A stretch of DNA of 64,000 nt from Margaritifera margaritifera (taxonomy: Eukaryota > Mollusca > Bivalvia > Unionida > Margaritiferidae), in the NCBI GenBank assembly GCA_029931535.1, contig JAQPZY010001625.1:3039001-3103000 (forward strand). The letters are read 5' to 3'. Shown one piece after another: positions 53,066-64,000 of this stretch; position 1 is the stretch's first letter; each line of letters begins with the position of its first letter. The notes under the pieces were generated by a model. The model ran no database searches. It was not told the DNA's origin and saw only the letters and a list, made by a program, of their open reading frames with translations. The position numbers were made by a program, and so were the translations under genes.

Positions 53066-53505
53066 CAGTGGAACCCCGCTATAACGCGATGATCGGGGTC
53101 CATAAAATCGGATCGCGTTAAAAGCGGGGTCGCGTTAATGCGGGGTTTTACAATATTTAACTTTTTTTCCGAGAACATATACGTGTATACATGTACAATG
53201 ATCAAAAGTCGGCTTATCATCAGATGAATATTAACTGGAATGCATTAATTAAGATATATTCAAAATAATCGATGGCTAATATATTTATAGGTTATTACTG
53301 TGCATTAAAAACATTTACTAATTTTTATTTGTTTGAACGATAATACAGATTGACCGATAATACCAGACTATCGCTATATCATGAAAAGTGTATCAACACC
53401 GTATGCTACCGTGCCGTCGTGGCATGCAGTTCATCCATAATGGATGTAATTTCATTGAAAATCGTACAGATTTAAAATATTCAATAATTTTGTAATAGTC
53501 TTTCG
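53066..53505 (+). mobile_element. pogo/Tigger-like fragment inserted in unit I
   Basis: Present in unit I only; units II and III are contiguous across the site (GAAATAAA before, GATAACTATTCG after). It starts CAGTGGAACCCCGCTATAAC directly after TA, the terminal sequence style of pogo/Tigger-type Tc1-mariner elements. A GGATCGCGTTAAAAGCGGGG segment follows. No matching inverse end is visible at the right, so it is truncated and carries no transposase. A minus-strand frame across it is a shadow. Confidence 0.6.
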
Positions 53506-54254
53506 TTTGATAACTATTCGCAAACATCCAATACCACATCAGAGTACTTTGTGATTTTGTGAAACACCGACCGCGTTATTTGTACAGAATTTGTTTTAAT
53601 TCAATTTCTTTTTCTTCCAGGACTCTTTCTCTAGTTATATATGTTTCTAAACTTTTATTTATATTTTCGTGTATATATTTTCCAATGTCATTTTAAAGAT
53701 TCAAATTAAATGTACGTGCTTTTGGAAAGAAATATCAGAACAGCTCCCATAGAGGAAAGGTTCGTGCCCCTGGTTTGTCATTTTTAAAACTGCCAAAGTT
53801 AAAAAGTCATAAACGATGATGTTCACACAATTTCATCTTATTGATACCAACTATCATACTCTTTGTCATTGTAAGGTTAATATTACATTTTCAGATTGAT
53901 GGATAAATATCAATACTACTACTACTAATAATAATAATAAGAATTGATTAAATACATAATTCAAGGACTCTTAAAAGAATTTAAGAAGGAAAACAAAAAC
54001 AAAACTTTCTCTCATATTTTTGGAACTGTTCCAAAACTGAGTCAATGCTAACAAGTTTCATTGGGTGGATAAAGATCAAATGTAATCATCTGTAAAATTT
54101 TCAAGTTTCAAAAAGATTATATATTTTTGGTTTAACAGACCAAACCAAAAGAGATACAGCGATCACTCTGACTTTGTTGCAACTGAAATCATATATCAAT
54201 AAAAGTACATTCAACAAGGAAACATTGAACATGACTCATTTAAAAAAATATGAA

Positions 54255-55225
54255 GATTATATATATATTTTATATCAGGTAACGGTACCCATAAGTTTAA
54301 TTCAGGACCACAGCAATTCCATTTAAACAAGTGCTTTTTTCTTGTAATCACGTTTTAATATTTTTTCAATGTTAAAGATCTTTTGTGTTTTTTTTTTGTA
54401 ATTCAGGCTCATAGAATGTACGATCAATTTGTGTTCGTCTGTAAAAATTTTATATTTAAAAAACAATTGGTTTGGTATATCCAATATTGCTTATTTTACA
54501 AATTTCTGCAGTCCAATTTGGTATACTGTTTTCCAAATATTTGCTTTTTCTTAGATATTATAACCATATCACCTGTTTTATATACTGACCCTTTTTCTTA
54601 AACTTATAAGCACCATATAGGTTCATATAAACAATTCGTTAATTTTCCTGTTTTCCTAGCCTGAAAAGGTGACATTTTAATACTTGCATGTATTTCATTA
54701 ATATATGTATCTTTTATTTGGAGAAAACATATAAATATTTGTTTGTGTTGTTTGTTGTGAAATACTTCCACATTATACTTTTAAGAGTCATGTTAAAGCT
54801 TTCAACACTTACAGTTTTATCCTCATTAAACGTAGGATACATTTGAGTATTATCATCCAACCACATCTCAAACTTTTTATTATAAAATTATGTTATCTGG
54901 TCAACTCTGAGCTTATCTGGTTTTCATGTTTTTATAAGTTCTTTAAAAGCATTTGTTATACTAATTCCAGCTTTATTCTGAACTCCTATTGCATAACGAA
55001 TATTTACTTAATGTATCAATTGCGCTTAATAAATAAGTATACCCTTTAGTATGCAGACTAATTTGTTGCATGTCAACCAGATCAACAGACCATACTAAAT
55101 TTATTTTATCCAGTTGTTACACGGCACTGAATGAACTTTATCCTTTAAGGCTTATGTAATTCCTCGGCTAATTTTGCCGTCCACAGCAGCGCTTTCTCTA
55201 TTTATTTTATCTTTTTTGTTTGTTT
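54255..55225 (-). pseudogene. Polinton integrase remnant, unit I
   Basis: On the minus strand, from 55225: LAEELHKP (end of the N-terminal part), SVDLVDMQQISLHTKGYTY with the first catalytic Asp near 55085, SAIDTLSKYS, then LRVDQ near 54905 (second Asp) and FYNKKFEMWLDDNT. VSVESFNMTLKSIMWKYFTT near 54765-54815 carries the Glu. Later segments are a KKKGQY/DMVIISKKK barrel-like part and FYEPEL near 54405. Then NIEKILKRDYKKKALV and LWVPLPDIK near 54265-54370 look like a chromodomain. Frameshifts and stops are frequent, but the D, D and E contexts are all visible. This is the only unit keeping the chromodomain. Confidence 0.85.
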
Positions 55226-55258
55226 TTTCTTTTTATTGTCTAAACGTAACTTATATAT

Positions 55259-55259
<1 letters not shown>

Positions 55260-55305
<46 letters not shown>
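55260..55305. repeat. (AT)n microsatellite, unit I
   Basis: AT repeat between integrase and zinc-ribbon remnants. It is longer and interrupted by GTATAT in units II (59538-59609) and III (63849-63929). Confidence 0.97.
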
Positions 55306-55308
<3 letters not shown>

Positions 55309-55324
55309 GTTATCTCTTGTATTA

Positions 55325-55545
55325 AATGATGATATTGCTGTTTTTCTTGACCCGCACATTGATCATATCCCCCTCATAATTCTTTTATTATTCCTTGTTT
55401 GATTAAAGATGGCATGATTTGTACCATTTTCCTTTTTGCACTTTAAACAACATGATTTGAGCTAATATCCAATTATGTCATGTGTTTTTGATGGTAACAA
55501 TTTTGTTTTTCTTATTCCACATATTGAACATAGTCTTCTCATAAT
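55325..55545 (-). pseudogene. tandem zinc-ribbon protein remnant, unit I
   Basis: The minus strand reads MRRLCSICGIRKTKLLPS near 55490-55545, then CCLKCKKENG near 55430-55458, and RIMRGI-stop-SMCGSRKTA near 55335-55390. The CxxC ... G.C..CG.(R/K)KT pattern is that of small zinc-ribbon proteins encoded by Polintons and related viruses. The CxICGxRKT half seems duplicated. It has stops and one frame change. It sits between protease and integrase on the same strand. Confidence 0.6.
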
Positions 55546-55724
55546 TCTTTATTTATTTTTTGGTATGGCTAATAGCCTCACTGATTATATCAGTTAGTTT
55601 GTTTTGTGAACAGCATGCATTAAATAGTTAGATTATAGTAAATGTATATATTTGTTTCTCAGACCCTCATTACAGATACGTGGCTGTTGTTTAAAATCTA
55701 GTAATATAAATATTGGGTTTTTAA

Positions 55725-56060
55725 TATTGTATCTGTATTTGATACAATACACAGAGTAATAGCCACACATTCAACCATCAGTATGTTGTATTTGCGATGA
55801 GTTATAAACACTTTTTATTTAAATGACTAATCACTTAATTATTTACAACATCAGGCGGAGGTAAACAAAAATTGTCAAAATATTCAACTTCTATTCTATT
55901 ACAATCATTATAAACAGCGACACAATGTGTACAATTTTCACAAAAAAGTCTTCAATATTAATGCTAAAAATGCTTTCATTAGGTTTTATTTTATTTGGAA
56001 TTATATCCTTACTAAAACAGTCTCTAAACTTGTATATCTTTCTTCAGGATCTTATTTTTC
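55725..56060 (-). pseudogene. Polinton adenain-type cysteine protease remnant, unit I
   Basis: Adenain-type proteases mature capsid proteins using a His-Asp/Glu-Cys triad. On the minus strand: FSKDIIPNKIKPNES near 56010, INIEDFF, then CTHCVAVYNDCNRIEVEYFD near 55880-55940, carrying the His (THC in place of THW) and the Asp of YFD. FCLPPPDVV follows, and after a frame change MCGYYSVYCIKY near 55750-55775 carries the catalytic Cys. It lies just downstream of the pVI-like remnant on the same strand. Two frame changes and a stop. Confidence 0.75.
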
Positions 56061-56084
56061 GATTTGACTATTACTAACAGGTTT

Positions 56085-56428
56085 TATTACGTTTTTGTCC
56101 CTGGTTAAATAACCGTTTATCCTAGTTCTTAGAAGGGTTAATCCGCTGCCAAAATGTTTCAGCCATTTCTAGCAATGGGAAAATATCAGCAAAAGCAAAC
56201 ATACCTTGTTTTATTATACTTTTTGATAACATATACAACATTAAGTTTTTTTCCTATTTGCAGCCATACATTTCTGAAATTGCGTCTTGGTAAGGGTTAT
56301 ATGATCATGCCCTGATATAATCGGATGAGTTTTCAATATTACTTTAACTGGTTTGTTCTGTGAATACGCATTTTTTATATTACTTGTTGCTTATTTGTAA
56401 GCGACACGTTATATTTGACATAACGCAT
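56085..56428 (-). pseudogene. Polinton pVI/PY-like minor capsid remnant, unit I
   Basis: ATG at 56428 (minus) starts MRYVKYNVSLTNKQQV. After a frame change there are KPVKVILKTHPIISGHDHIT and LTKTQFQKM near 56270-56345, the family's pattern of a short ubiquitin-like N-terminal piece ending in LTKTQ..K. GMFAFADIFPLLEMAETFWQ near 56140-56200 stands in place of the usual Gly-rich hydrophobic segment. It directly precedes the protease, as in Polinton late-gene order. Confidence 0.6.
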
Positions 56429-56683
56429 TATATTATGTGTTTATACAATAATTTGCGATACTATATTCAAAATTAAATTCTAGCTCCCATGTAGCCTCAA
56501 TATTAATAGTCCTCATTACAATGTCGTATAAGGCTGAGAACTTTGTTTCACATCCTACCCAGGTAGGGTTCGAGTCTATGAAAAATGACGAGTTACTTGG
56601 GCTTGCCAGACATTATGGTCTCCTATTGTATATATGGATGTATATATGCATGCATTGGTCTGTCTATTATGTATGCATAAATG

Positions 56684-56898
56684 TATGTATGTATGTATGT
56701 ATGTATGTATGTATGTATGTATGTATGTATGTATGTATGTATGTATGTATGTATGTATGTATGGAGTGATGTTCAATATACGTTACTCAGGATGGATAAG
56801 TGACTCATTACAATCAATAATTTATCAAATTAATGTGAAGACAATGTGAGAGAGATTGGTAAAATTGGTTAGTTACTCACACATTGCATGCATGTATG

Positions 56899-56930
<32 letters not shown>

Positions 56931-56990
56931 TGTATGTATGTATGTATGTATGTATGTATGTATGTATGTATGTATGTATGTATGTATGTT
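56684..56990 (+). repeat. twin (TATG)n arrays, unit II
   Basis: Arrays at 56684-56763 and 56893-56990 are separated by a ~130-bp spacer. The second array is absent from unit I, so it arose after I split from II and III or was lost from I. Confidence 0.95.
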
Positions 56991-57063
56991 AGAAATTAAC
57001 GTTTTTAACGCTGCCACTCGCGTCGCCGCAAAAGTGACTAATATATCACAGCATATGAAATGC

Positions 57064-57108
57064 TACTACTACTACTACTGCTACAACAACTACTACTACT
57101 ACTAATAC

Positions 57109-57142
<34 letters not shown>
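57064..57142 (+). repeat. (TAC)n/(AAT)n tract, unit II
   Basis: TAC repeats followed by AAT repeats. Its counterparts are at 52238-52314 and 61380-61460. Confidence 0.95.
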
Positions 57143-57145
<3 letters not shown>

Positions 57146-57628
57146 AATATTAATAATATGTGATTGGGGAGGGTTGTAATATAAATTTATCATATAACCT
57201 GAAACAGAATGCAAGTGTTAAAGTACACAAAGTCCAATCACGGACGCTAAGGGTACAATGGTGCCCTGTTGACGAAGCCTGTCATGAGTGAAAGTCCCAG
57301 TGACATACATGTATACTGAAATAAACAATGTAATCAACAACATAAAGATAAATCAAAGTAACCGGTCCCTAAATGTTTCTTTTTCTTTTCGTTTTTTATT
57401 TGTTGTTTGTTTGGAGAGAGAGAGTGAGAGTAATTAGCTTATCGCTCTTTCAATCTTTTGTGACAATAAAATAGTAAGAAATTATCCAGATCACTTGAAA
57501 CACTGGCTGCTCGAAATCTGAAAATCACCACGCAAACTTTCTTAATATATAATGTTGCTGAATCCGTAAATTTATGTTTTGATGTGACATCGGTTTAATT
57601 ACTTCAGTGTCTCATACACTTTTATATT

Positions 57629-57664
<36 letters not shown>

Positions 57665-58644
57665 CTGGTTGATACCCAGTACGTGGCATCGTAATCCGTT
57701 AAAAGTGACTAGACATGCCTAGTTGCGTCTCGTGTACTTTATTAGGTAATTCATTTATTGATAGCACAGTTCACAGCATTCTACAGACAGTAGCTTTTAA
57801 AGACGTTAATTTCACGCATCAAATGATTTGCGGCGTGGCCGGGAGATATTTTGAAATAAACAAACGTGTGTTAGATAACTATTCGCAAACATCCAATAAT
57901 ACAACAGAGTACATTGTGTTTTTGTGAGACACCGACCGCGTTATTTGTACAGAATTTATTTTAATTCAATTTCTTTTTCTTCCAGGACTCCTTCTCTAGT
58001 TATATATGTTTCTAAACTTTTATTTATATTTTCGTGTATATATTTTCCAATGTCATTTTAAAGATTCAAATTAAATGTACGTGCTTTTGGAAAGAAATAT
58101 CAGAACAGTTCCCATAGAGGAAAGGTTCGTGCCCCTGGTTTGTCATTTTTAAAACTGCCAAAGTTAAAAAGTCATGAACGATGATGTTCACACAATTTCA
58201 TCATATTGATACCAACTATCATAATCTTTGTCATTGTAAGGTTAATATTACATTTCCAGATTGATGGATAAATATCAATACTACTACTACTACTAATAAT
58301 AATAATAAGAATTGATTAAGTTCATAATTCAAGGACTCTTCAAAGAATTTAAGAAGGAAAACAAAAACAAAACTTTCTCTCATATTTTTGGAACCGTTCC
58401 AAAACTGAGTCAATACTAACAAGTTTCATTGGGTGGATAAAGAGCAAATGTAATCATCTGTAAAATTTTCAAGTTTCAAAAAGATAATATATTTTTGGTA
58501 TAACAGACCAAACCAAAAGAGATACAGCGATCAGTCTGACTTTGTTGCAACTGAAATCATATATCTATAAAAGAACATTCGACAAGGAAACACCGAACAT
58601 GACTCATTTAAAAAATATGAAGATTATATATATTTTATATCAGG

Positions 58645-59502
58645 TAACGGAAGATCTTCTGTGGGGTTTTTTTTTTGTAATTCAGGGTCATAGAATGTAC
58701 GATCAATTTGTGTTCGTCTGTCAAATTTTATTTTTAAAAAACAATTGGTTTGGTATATCCATTATTGCTTATTCTACAAATTTCTGCAGTCCAATTTGGT
58801 ATATTGTTTTCCAAATATTTGCTTTTTCTTAGATATTCTAACCTTATCACCTGTTTTATATGCTGACCCTTTTGCTTAAACTTATAAGCACCATATAGGT
58901 TCATATAAATAATTCGTTAATTTTCCTGTTTTCCTAGCCTGAAAAGGTGACATTTTAATACTTGCATGTATTTCATTAATATATTTATCTTCTATTTGGA
59001 GAAAACATATAAATATTTGTTTGTGTTGTTTGTTGTGAAATACATCCACATTATACTTTTAAGAGTCATGATAAAGCTTTCAACACTTACAGTTTTATCC
59101 TCATTAAACGTAGGATACATTTGAGTATTATCATCCAACTACATCTCAAACTTTTTGTTATAAAATTATGTTATCTGGTCAACTCTGAGCTTATCTGGTT
59201 TTCATGTTTTTATAAGTTCTTTAAAAGCATTTGTTATACTAATTCCAGCTTTATTCTGAACTCGTATTGCTCACGAATATTTACTTAATGTATCAATTGC
59301 GCTTAATAAATAAGTATACCCTTTAGTATGCAGACTAATTTGTTGCATGTCAACCAGATCAACAGACCATACTAAATTTATTTTATCCAGTTGTTACACG
59401 GCACTGAATGAACTTTATCCTTTAAGGCTTATGTAATTCCTCGGCTAATTTTGCCGTCCACAGCAGCGCTTTCTCTATTTATTTTATCTTTTTTGTTTGT
59501 TT
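58645..59502 (-). pseudogene. Polinton integrase remnant, unit II
   Basis: Same readings as unit I with few substitutions: SVDLVDMQQ near 59360, LRVDQ near 59180, VSVESF near 59090. The chromodomain is missing because of a ~105-bp deletion at about 58646 (TATCAGGTAACGG joins AGATCTTCTG). The shared deletion marks II and III as descendants of one unit. Confidence 0.85.
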
Positions 59503-59536
59503 TTTCTTTTTATTGTCTAAACGTATCTTATATATT

Positions 59537-59611
<75 letters not shown>

Positions 59612-59627
59612 GTTATCTCTTGTATTA

Positions 59628-59848
59628 AATGATGATATTGCTGTTTTTCTTGACCCGCACATTGATCATATCCCCCTCATAATTCTTTTATTATTCCTTG
59701 TTTGATTAAAAATGGCATGATTTGTACCATTTTCCTTTTTGCACTTTAAGCAACATGATTTGAGCTAATATACAATTATGTCATGTGTTTTTAATGGTAA
59801 CAATTTTGTTTTTCTTATTCCACATATTGAACATAGTCTTCTCATAAT
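59628..59848 (-). pseudogene. tandem zinc-ribbon protein remnant, unit II
   Basis: Nearly identical to 55325-55545; CLKCKKENG has become LLKCKKENG (Cys lost), otherwise the same pattern. Confidence 0.55.
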
Positions 59849-60027
59849 TCTTTATTTATTTTTTGGTATGGCTAATAGCCTCACTGATTATATCAGTTAG
59901 TTTGTTTTGTGAACAGCATGCATTAAATAGTTAGATTATAGTAAATGTATATATTTGTTTCTCAGACCCTCATTACAGATACGTGGCTGTTGTTTAAAAT
60001 CTAGTAATATAAATATTGGGTTTTTCA

Positions 60028-60363
60028 TATTGTATCTGTATTTGATACAATACACAGAGTAATAGCCACACATTCAACCATCAGTATGTTGTATTTGCGA
60101 TGAGTTATAAACACTTTTTATTTAAATGACTAATCACTTAATTATTTACAACATCAGGCGGAGGTAAACAAAAATTGTCAAAATATTCAACTTCTATTCT
60201 ATTACAATCATTATAAACAGCGACACAATGTGTACAATTTTCACAAAAAAGTCTTCAATATTAATGCTAAAAATGCTTTCATTAGGTTTTATTTTATTTG
60301 GAATTATATCCTTACTAAAACAGTCTCTAAACTTGTATATCTTTCTTCAGGATCTTATTTTTC
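60028..60363 (-). pseudogene. Polinton protease remnant, unit II
   Basis: Copy of 55725-56060 offset by 4303 bp, with the same His, Asp and Cys contexts (CTHCVAVY, YFDNF, MCGYY). No difference of note. Confidence 0.75.
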
Positions 60364-60387
60364 GATTTGACTATTACTAACAGGTTT

Positions 60388-60731
60388 TATTACGTTTTTG
60401 TCCCTGGTTAAATAACCGTTTATCCTAGTTCTTAGAAGGGTTAATCCGCTGCCAAAATGTTTCAGCCATTTCTAGTAATGGGAAAATATCAGCAAAAGCA
60501 AACATACCTTGTTTTATTATACTTTTTGATAACATATACAACATTAAGTTTTTTTCCTATTTGCAGCCATACATTTCTGAAATTGCGTCTTGGTAAGGGT
60601 TATATGATCATGCCCTGATATAATCGGATGAGTTTTCAATATTACTTTAACTGGTTTGTTCTGTGAATACGCATTTTTTATATTACTTGTTGTTTATTTG
60701 TAAGCGACACGTTATATTTGACATAACGCAT
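60388..60731 (-). pseudogene. Polinton pVI/PY-like remnant, unit II
   Basis: Copy of 56085-56428 offset by 4303 bp. Same start and frame breaks. Confidence 0.6.
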
Positions 60732-60984
60732 TATATTATGTGTTTATACAATAATTTGCGATACTATATTCAAAATTAAATTCTAGCTCCCATGTAGCCT
60801 CAATATCAATAGTCCTCATTACAATGTCGTATAAGGCTGAGAACTTTGTTTCACATCCTACCCAGGTAGGGTTCGAGTCTATGAAAAATGACGAGTTACT
60901 TGGGCTTGCCAGACATTATGATCTCCTATTGTATATATGGATGTATATATGCATGCATTGGTCTGTCTATTATGTATGCATAAA

Positions 60985-61225
60985 TGTATGTATGTATGTA
61001 TGTATGTATGTATGTATGTATGTATGTATGTATGTATGTATGTATGTATGTATGTATGTATGTATGTATGTATGTATGTATGTATGTATGGAGTGATGTT
61101 CAATATACGTTACTCAGGATGGATAAGTGACTCATTACAATCAATAATTTATCAAATTAATGTGAAGACAATGTGAGAGAGATTGGTAAAATTGGTTAGT
61201 TACTCACACATTGCATGCATGTATG

Positions 61226-61257
<32 letters not shown>

Positions 61258-61310
61258 TGTATGTATGTATGTATGTATGTATGTATGTATGTATGTATGT
61301 ATGTATGTTA
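60985..61310 (+). repeat. twin (TATG)n arrays, unit III
   Basis: Arrays at 60985-61090 and 61221-61307. The first is about 26 bp longer than in unit II, the second about 12 bp shorter. Confidence 0.95.
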
Positions 61311-61427
61311 GAAATTAACGTTTTTAACGCTGCCACTCGCGTCGCCGCAAAAGTGACTAATATATCACAGCATATGAAATGCTACTACTACTACTACTGC
61401 TACAACAACTACTACTACTACTAATAC

Positions 61428-61464
<37 letters not shown>

Positions 61465-62955
61465 AATATTAATAATATGTGATTGGGGAGGGTTGTAATA
61501 TAAATTTATCATATAACCTGAAACAGAATGCAAGTGTTAAAGTACACAAAGTCCAATCACGGACGCTAAGGGTACAATGGTGCCCTGTTGACGAAGCCTG
61601 TCATGAGTGAAAGTCCCAGTGACATACATGTATACTGAAAAAAACAATGTAATCAACAACATAAAGATAAATCAAAGTAACCGGTCCCTAAATGTTTCTT
61701 TTTCTTTTCGTTTTTTATTTGTTGTTTGTTTGGAGAGAGAGAGTGAGAGTAATTAGCTTATCGCTCTTTCAATCTTTTGTGACAATAAAATAGTAAGAAA
61801 TTATCCAGATCACTTGAAACACTGGCTGCTCGAAATCTGAAAATCACCACGCAAACTTTCTTAATATATAATGTTGCTGAATCCGTAAATTTATGTTTTG
61901 ATGTGACATCGGTTTAATTACTTCAGTGTCTCATACACTTTTATATTGAGATAGAGAGAGAGAGAGAGAGAGTACCTGGTTGATACCCAGTACGTGGCAT
62001 CGTAATCCGTTAAAAGTGACTAGACATGCCTAGTTGCGTCTCGTGTACTTTATTAGGTAATTCATTTATTGATAGCACAGTTCACAGCATTCTACAGACA
62101 GTAGCTTTTAAAGACGTTAATTTCACGCATCAAATGATTTGCGGCGTGGCCGGGAGATATTTTGAAATAAACAAACGTGTGTTAGATAACTATTCGCAAA
62201 CATCCAATAATACAACAGAGTACATTGTGTTTTTGTGAGACACCGACCGCGTTATTTGTACAGAATTTATTTTCATTCAATTTCTTTTTCTTCCAGGACT
62301 CCTTCTCTAGTTATATATGTTTCTAAACTTTTATTTATATTTTCGTGTATATATTTTCCAATGTCATTTTAAAGATTCAAATTAAATGTACGTGCTTTTG
62401 GAAAGAAATATCAGAACAGTTCCCATAGAGGAAAGGTTCGTGCCCCTGGTTTGTCATTTTTAAAACTGCCAAAGTTAAAAAGTCATGAACGATGATGTTC
62501 ACACAATTTCATCATATTGATACCAACTATCATAATCTTTGTCATTGTAAGGTTAATATTACATTTCCAGATTGATGGATAAATATCAATACTACTACTA
62601 CTACTAATAATAATAATAAGAATTGATTAAGTTCATAATTCAAGGACTCTTCAAAGAATTTAAGAAGGAAAACAAAAACAAAACTTTCTCTCATATTTTT
62701 GGAACCGTTCCAAAACTGAGTCAATACTAACAAGTTTCATTGGGTGGATAAAGAGCAAATGTAATCATCTGTAAAATTTTCAAGTTTCAAAAAGATAATA
62801 TATTTTTGGTATAACAGACCAAACCAAAAGAGATACAGCGATCAGTCTGACTTTGTTGCAACTGAAATCATATATCTATAAAAGAACATTCGACAAGGAA
62901 ACACCGAACATGACTCATTTAAAAAATATGAAGATTATATATATTTTATATCAGG

Positions 62956-63813
62956 TAACGGAAGATCTTCTGTGGGGTTTTTTTTTTGTAATTCAGGGTC
63001 ATAGAATGTACGATCAATTTGTGTTCGTCTGTCAAATTTTATTTTTAAAAAACAATTGGTTTGGTATATCCATTATTGCTTATTCTACAAATTTCTGCAG
63101 TCCAATTTGGTATATTGTTTTCCAAATATTTGCTTTTTCTTAGATATTCTAACCTTATCACCTGTTTTATATGCTGACCCTTTTGCTTAAACTTATAAGC
63201 ACCATATAGGTTCATATAAATAATTCGTTAATTTTCCTGTTTTCCTAGCCTGAAAAGGTGACATTTTAATACTTGCATGTATTTCATTAATATATTTATC
63301 TTCTATTTGGAGAAAACATATAAATATTTGTTTGTGTTGTTTGTTGTGAAATACATCCACATTATACTTTTAAGAGTCATGATAAAGCTTTCAACACTTA
63401 CAGTTTTATCCTCATTAAACGTAGGATACATTTGAGTATTATCATCCAACTACATCTCAAACTTTTTATTATAAAATTATGTTATCTGGTCAACTCTGAG
63501 CTTATCTGGTTTTCATGTTTTTATAAGTTCTTTAAAAGCATTTGTTATACTAATTCCAGCTTTATTCTGAACTCGTATTGCTCACGAATATTTACTTAAT
63601 GTATCAATTGCGCTTAATAAATAAGTATACCCTTTAGTATGCAGACTAATTTGTTGCATGTCAACCAGATCAACAGACCATACTAAATTTATTTTATCCA
63701 GTTGTTACACGGCACTGAATGAACTTTATCCTTTAAGGCTTATGTAATTCCTCGGCTAATTTTGCCGTCCACAGCAGCGCTTTCTCTATTTATTTTATCT
63801 TTTTTGTTTGTTT
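62956..63813 (-). pseudogene. Polinton integrase remnant, unit III
   Basis: Essentially identical to 58645-59502 and shares the chromodomain deletion. The window ends within the following zinc-ribbon remnant (63949-64000), so the unit continues beyond it. Confidence 0.85.
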
Positions 63814-63847
63814 TTTCTTTTTATTGTCTAAACGTATCTTATATATT

Positions 63848-63932
<85 letters not shown>

Positions 63933-64000
63933 GTTATCTCTTGTATTAAATGATAATATTGCTGTTTTTCTTGACCCGCACATTGATCATATCCCCCTCA

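Larger units (their letters stand above)
51845..64000 (+). repeat. macrosatellite array, ~4.3-kb unit, 2.7 copies
   Basis: Unit I runs about 51845-56620, II 56620-60925, III 60925 to the window end. Units II and III are offset by 4303-4311 bp and almost identical; differences are mainly microsatellite lengths and a few base changes. Unit I matches II strongly from 53.5 kb on, less well at 51.9-53.0 kb, and has two extra pieces (53066-53505, and ~105 bp at 54279-54385). Each unit has twin TATG arrays (single in I), a (TAC/AAT) tract, a GA tract and a minus-strand block of decayed Polinton genes. The array runs off the window. Confidence 0.95.

Noticed and set aside
56560..56575. GGTTCGAGTC, resembling a Pol III B box, in each macrosatellite unit
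   Set aside because: No A box at the right distance upstream and no terminator pattern downstream. Probably chance.

Overview
The window looks like intergenic DNA from an invertebrate animal nuclear genome. It is AT-rich and dense in microsatellites: long (AT)n, (CT)n, (GT)n and (TATG)n runs every few kilobases. It also carries a LINE and many decayed virus-like Polinton (Maverick) transposon fragments. A lophotrochozoan, probably a mollusc, is my best guess from the repeat style, but no host marker gene confirms it. I recognise no intact host protein gene, no rRNA or tRNA gene and no CRISPR array. Nearly all recognisable coding sequence is mobile-element fossil with stops and frameshifts.

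Layout. 0.5-3.2 kb: decayed Polinton integrase followed by a Cys-rich segment and the N-terminal part of protein-primed DNA polymerase B (plus strand), then a small LINE 3' fragment on the minus strand. 5.6-22 kb: at least four copies of a long non-coding interspersed repeat (called R3 here), a degenerate minisatellite, a small LINE-like insertion, and at 17.5-18.9 kb a second copy of the Cys-rich/polymerase fragment. 23.2-27.7 kb: a third Polinton remnant, with polymerase N-terminus, integrase with chromodomain, a penton-like capsid protein and a basic tail of a minor capsid-like protein. 28.2-28.8 kb: an inverted relative of the 7-kb minisatellite. 29.3-33.7 kb: two unidentified decayed coding regions on opposite strands around a repeat (R1). 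34.0-36.8 kb: a 5'-truncated LINE bounded by a 15-bp direct repeat, with an unusual 90-bp segment at its 5' junction that recurs 1.2 kb downstream. 37-46.4 kb: mostly featureless sequence and microsatellites.

46463-49306 is the most distinctive unit. It is a 2.84-kb element with ~276-bp terminal inverted repeats, each holding two ~55-bp sub-repeats. It carries a one-strand cluster: a fibre-like protein (repeat shaft plus globular head, decayed), two adjoining unknown frames, a small hydrophobic protein and a 33-codon frame ending at the right inverted repeat. It has no polymerase or integrase, so it looks like a non-autonomous relative of a Polinton or adintovirus-like element.

From 51.8 kb to the window end is a macrosatellite of ~4.3-kb units (two complete, a third cut by the window edge). 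Each unit holds a decayed Polinton late-gene block on the minus strand: pVI-like protein, adenain-type protease, tandem zinc-ribbon protein and DDE integrase. A Polinton block has therefore been amplified as tandem satellite DNA. Units II and III are nearly identical; unit I is older, carries a pogo/Tigger-like insertion and keeps an integrase chromodomain that II and III have lost.
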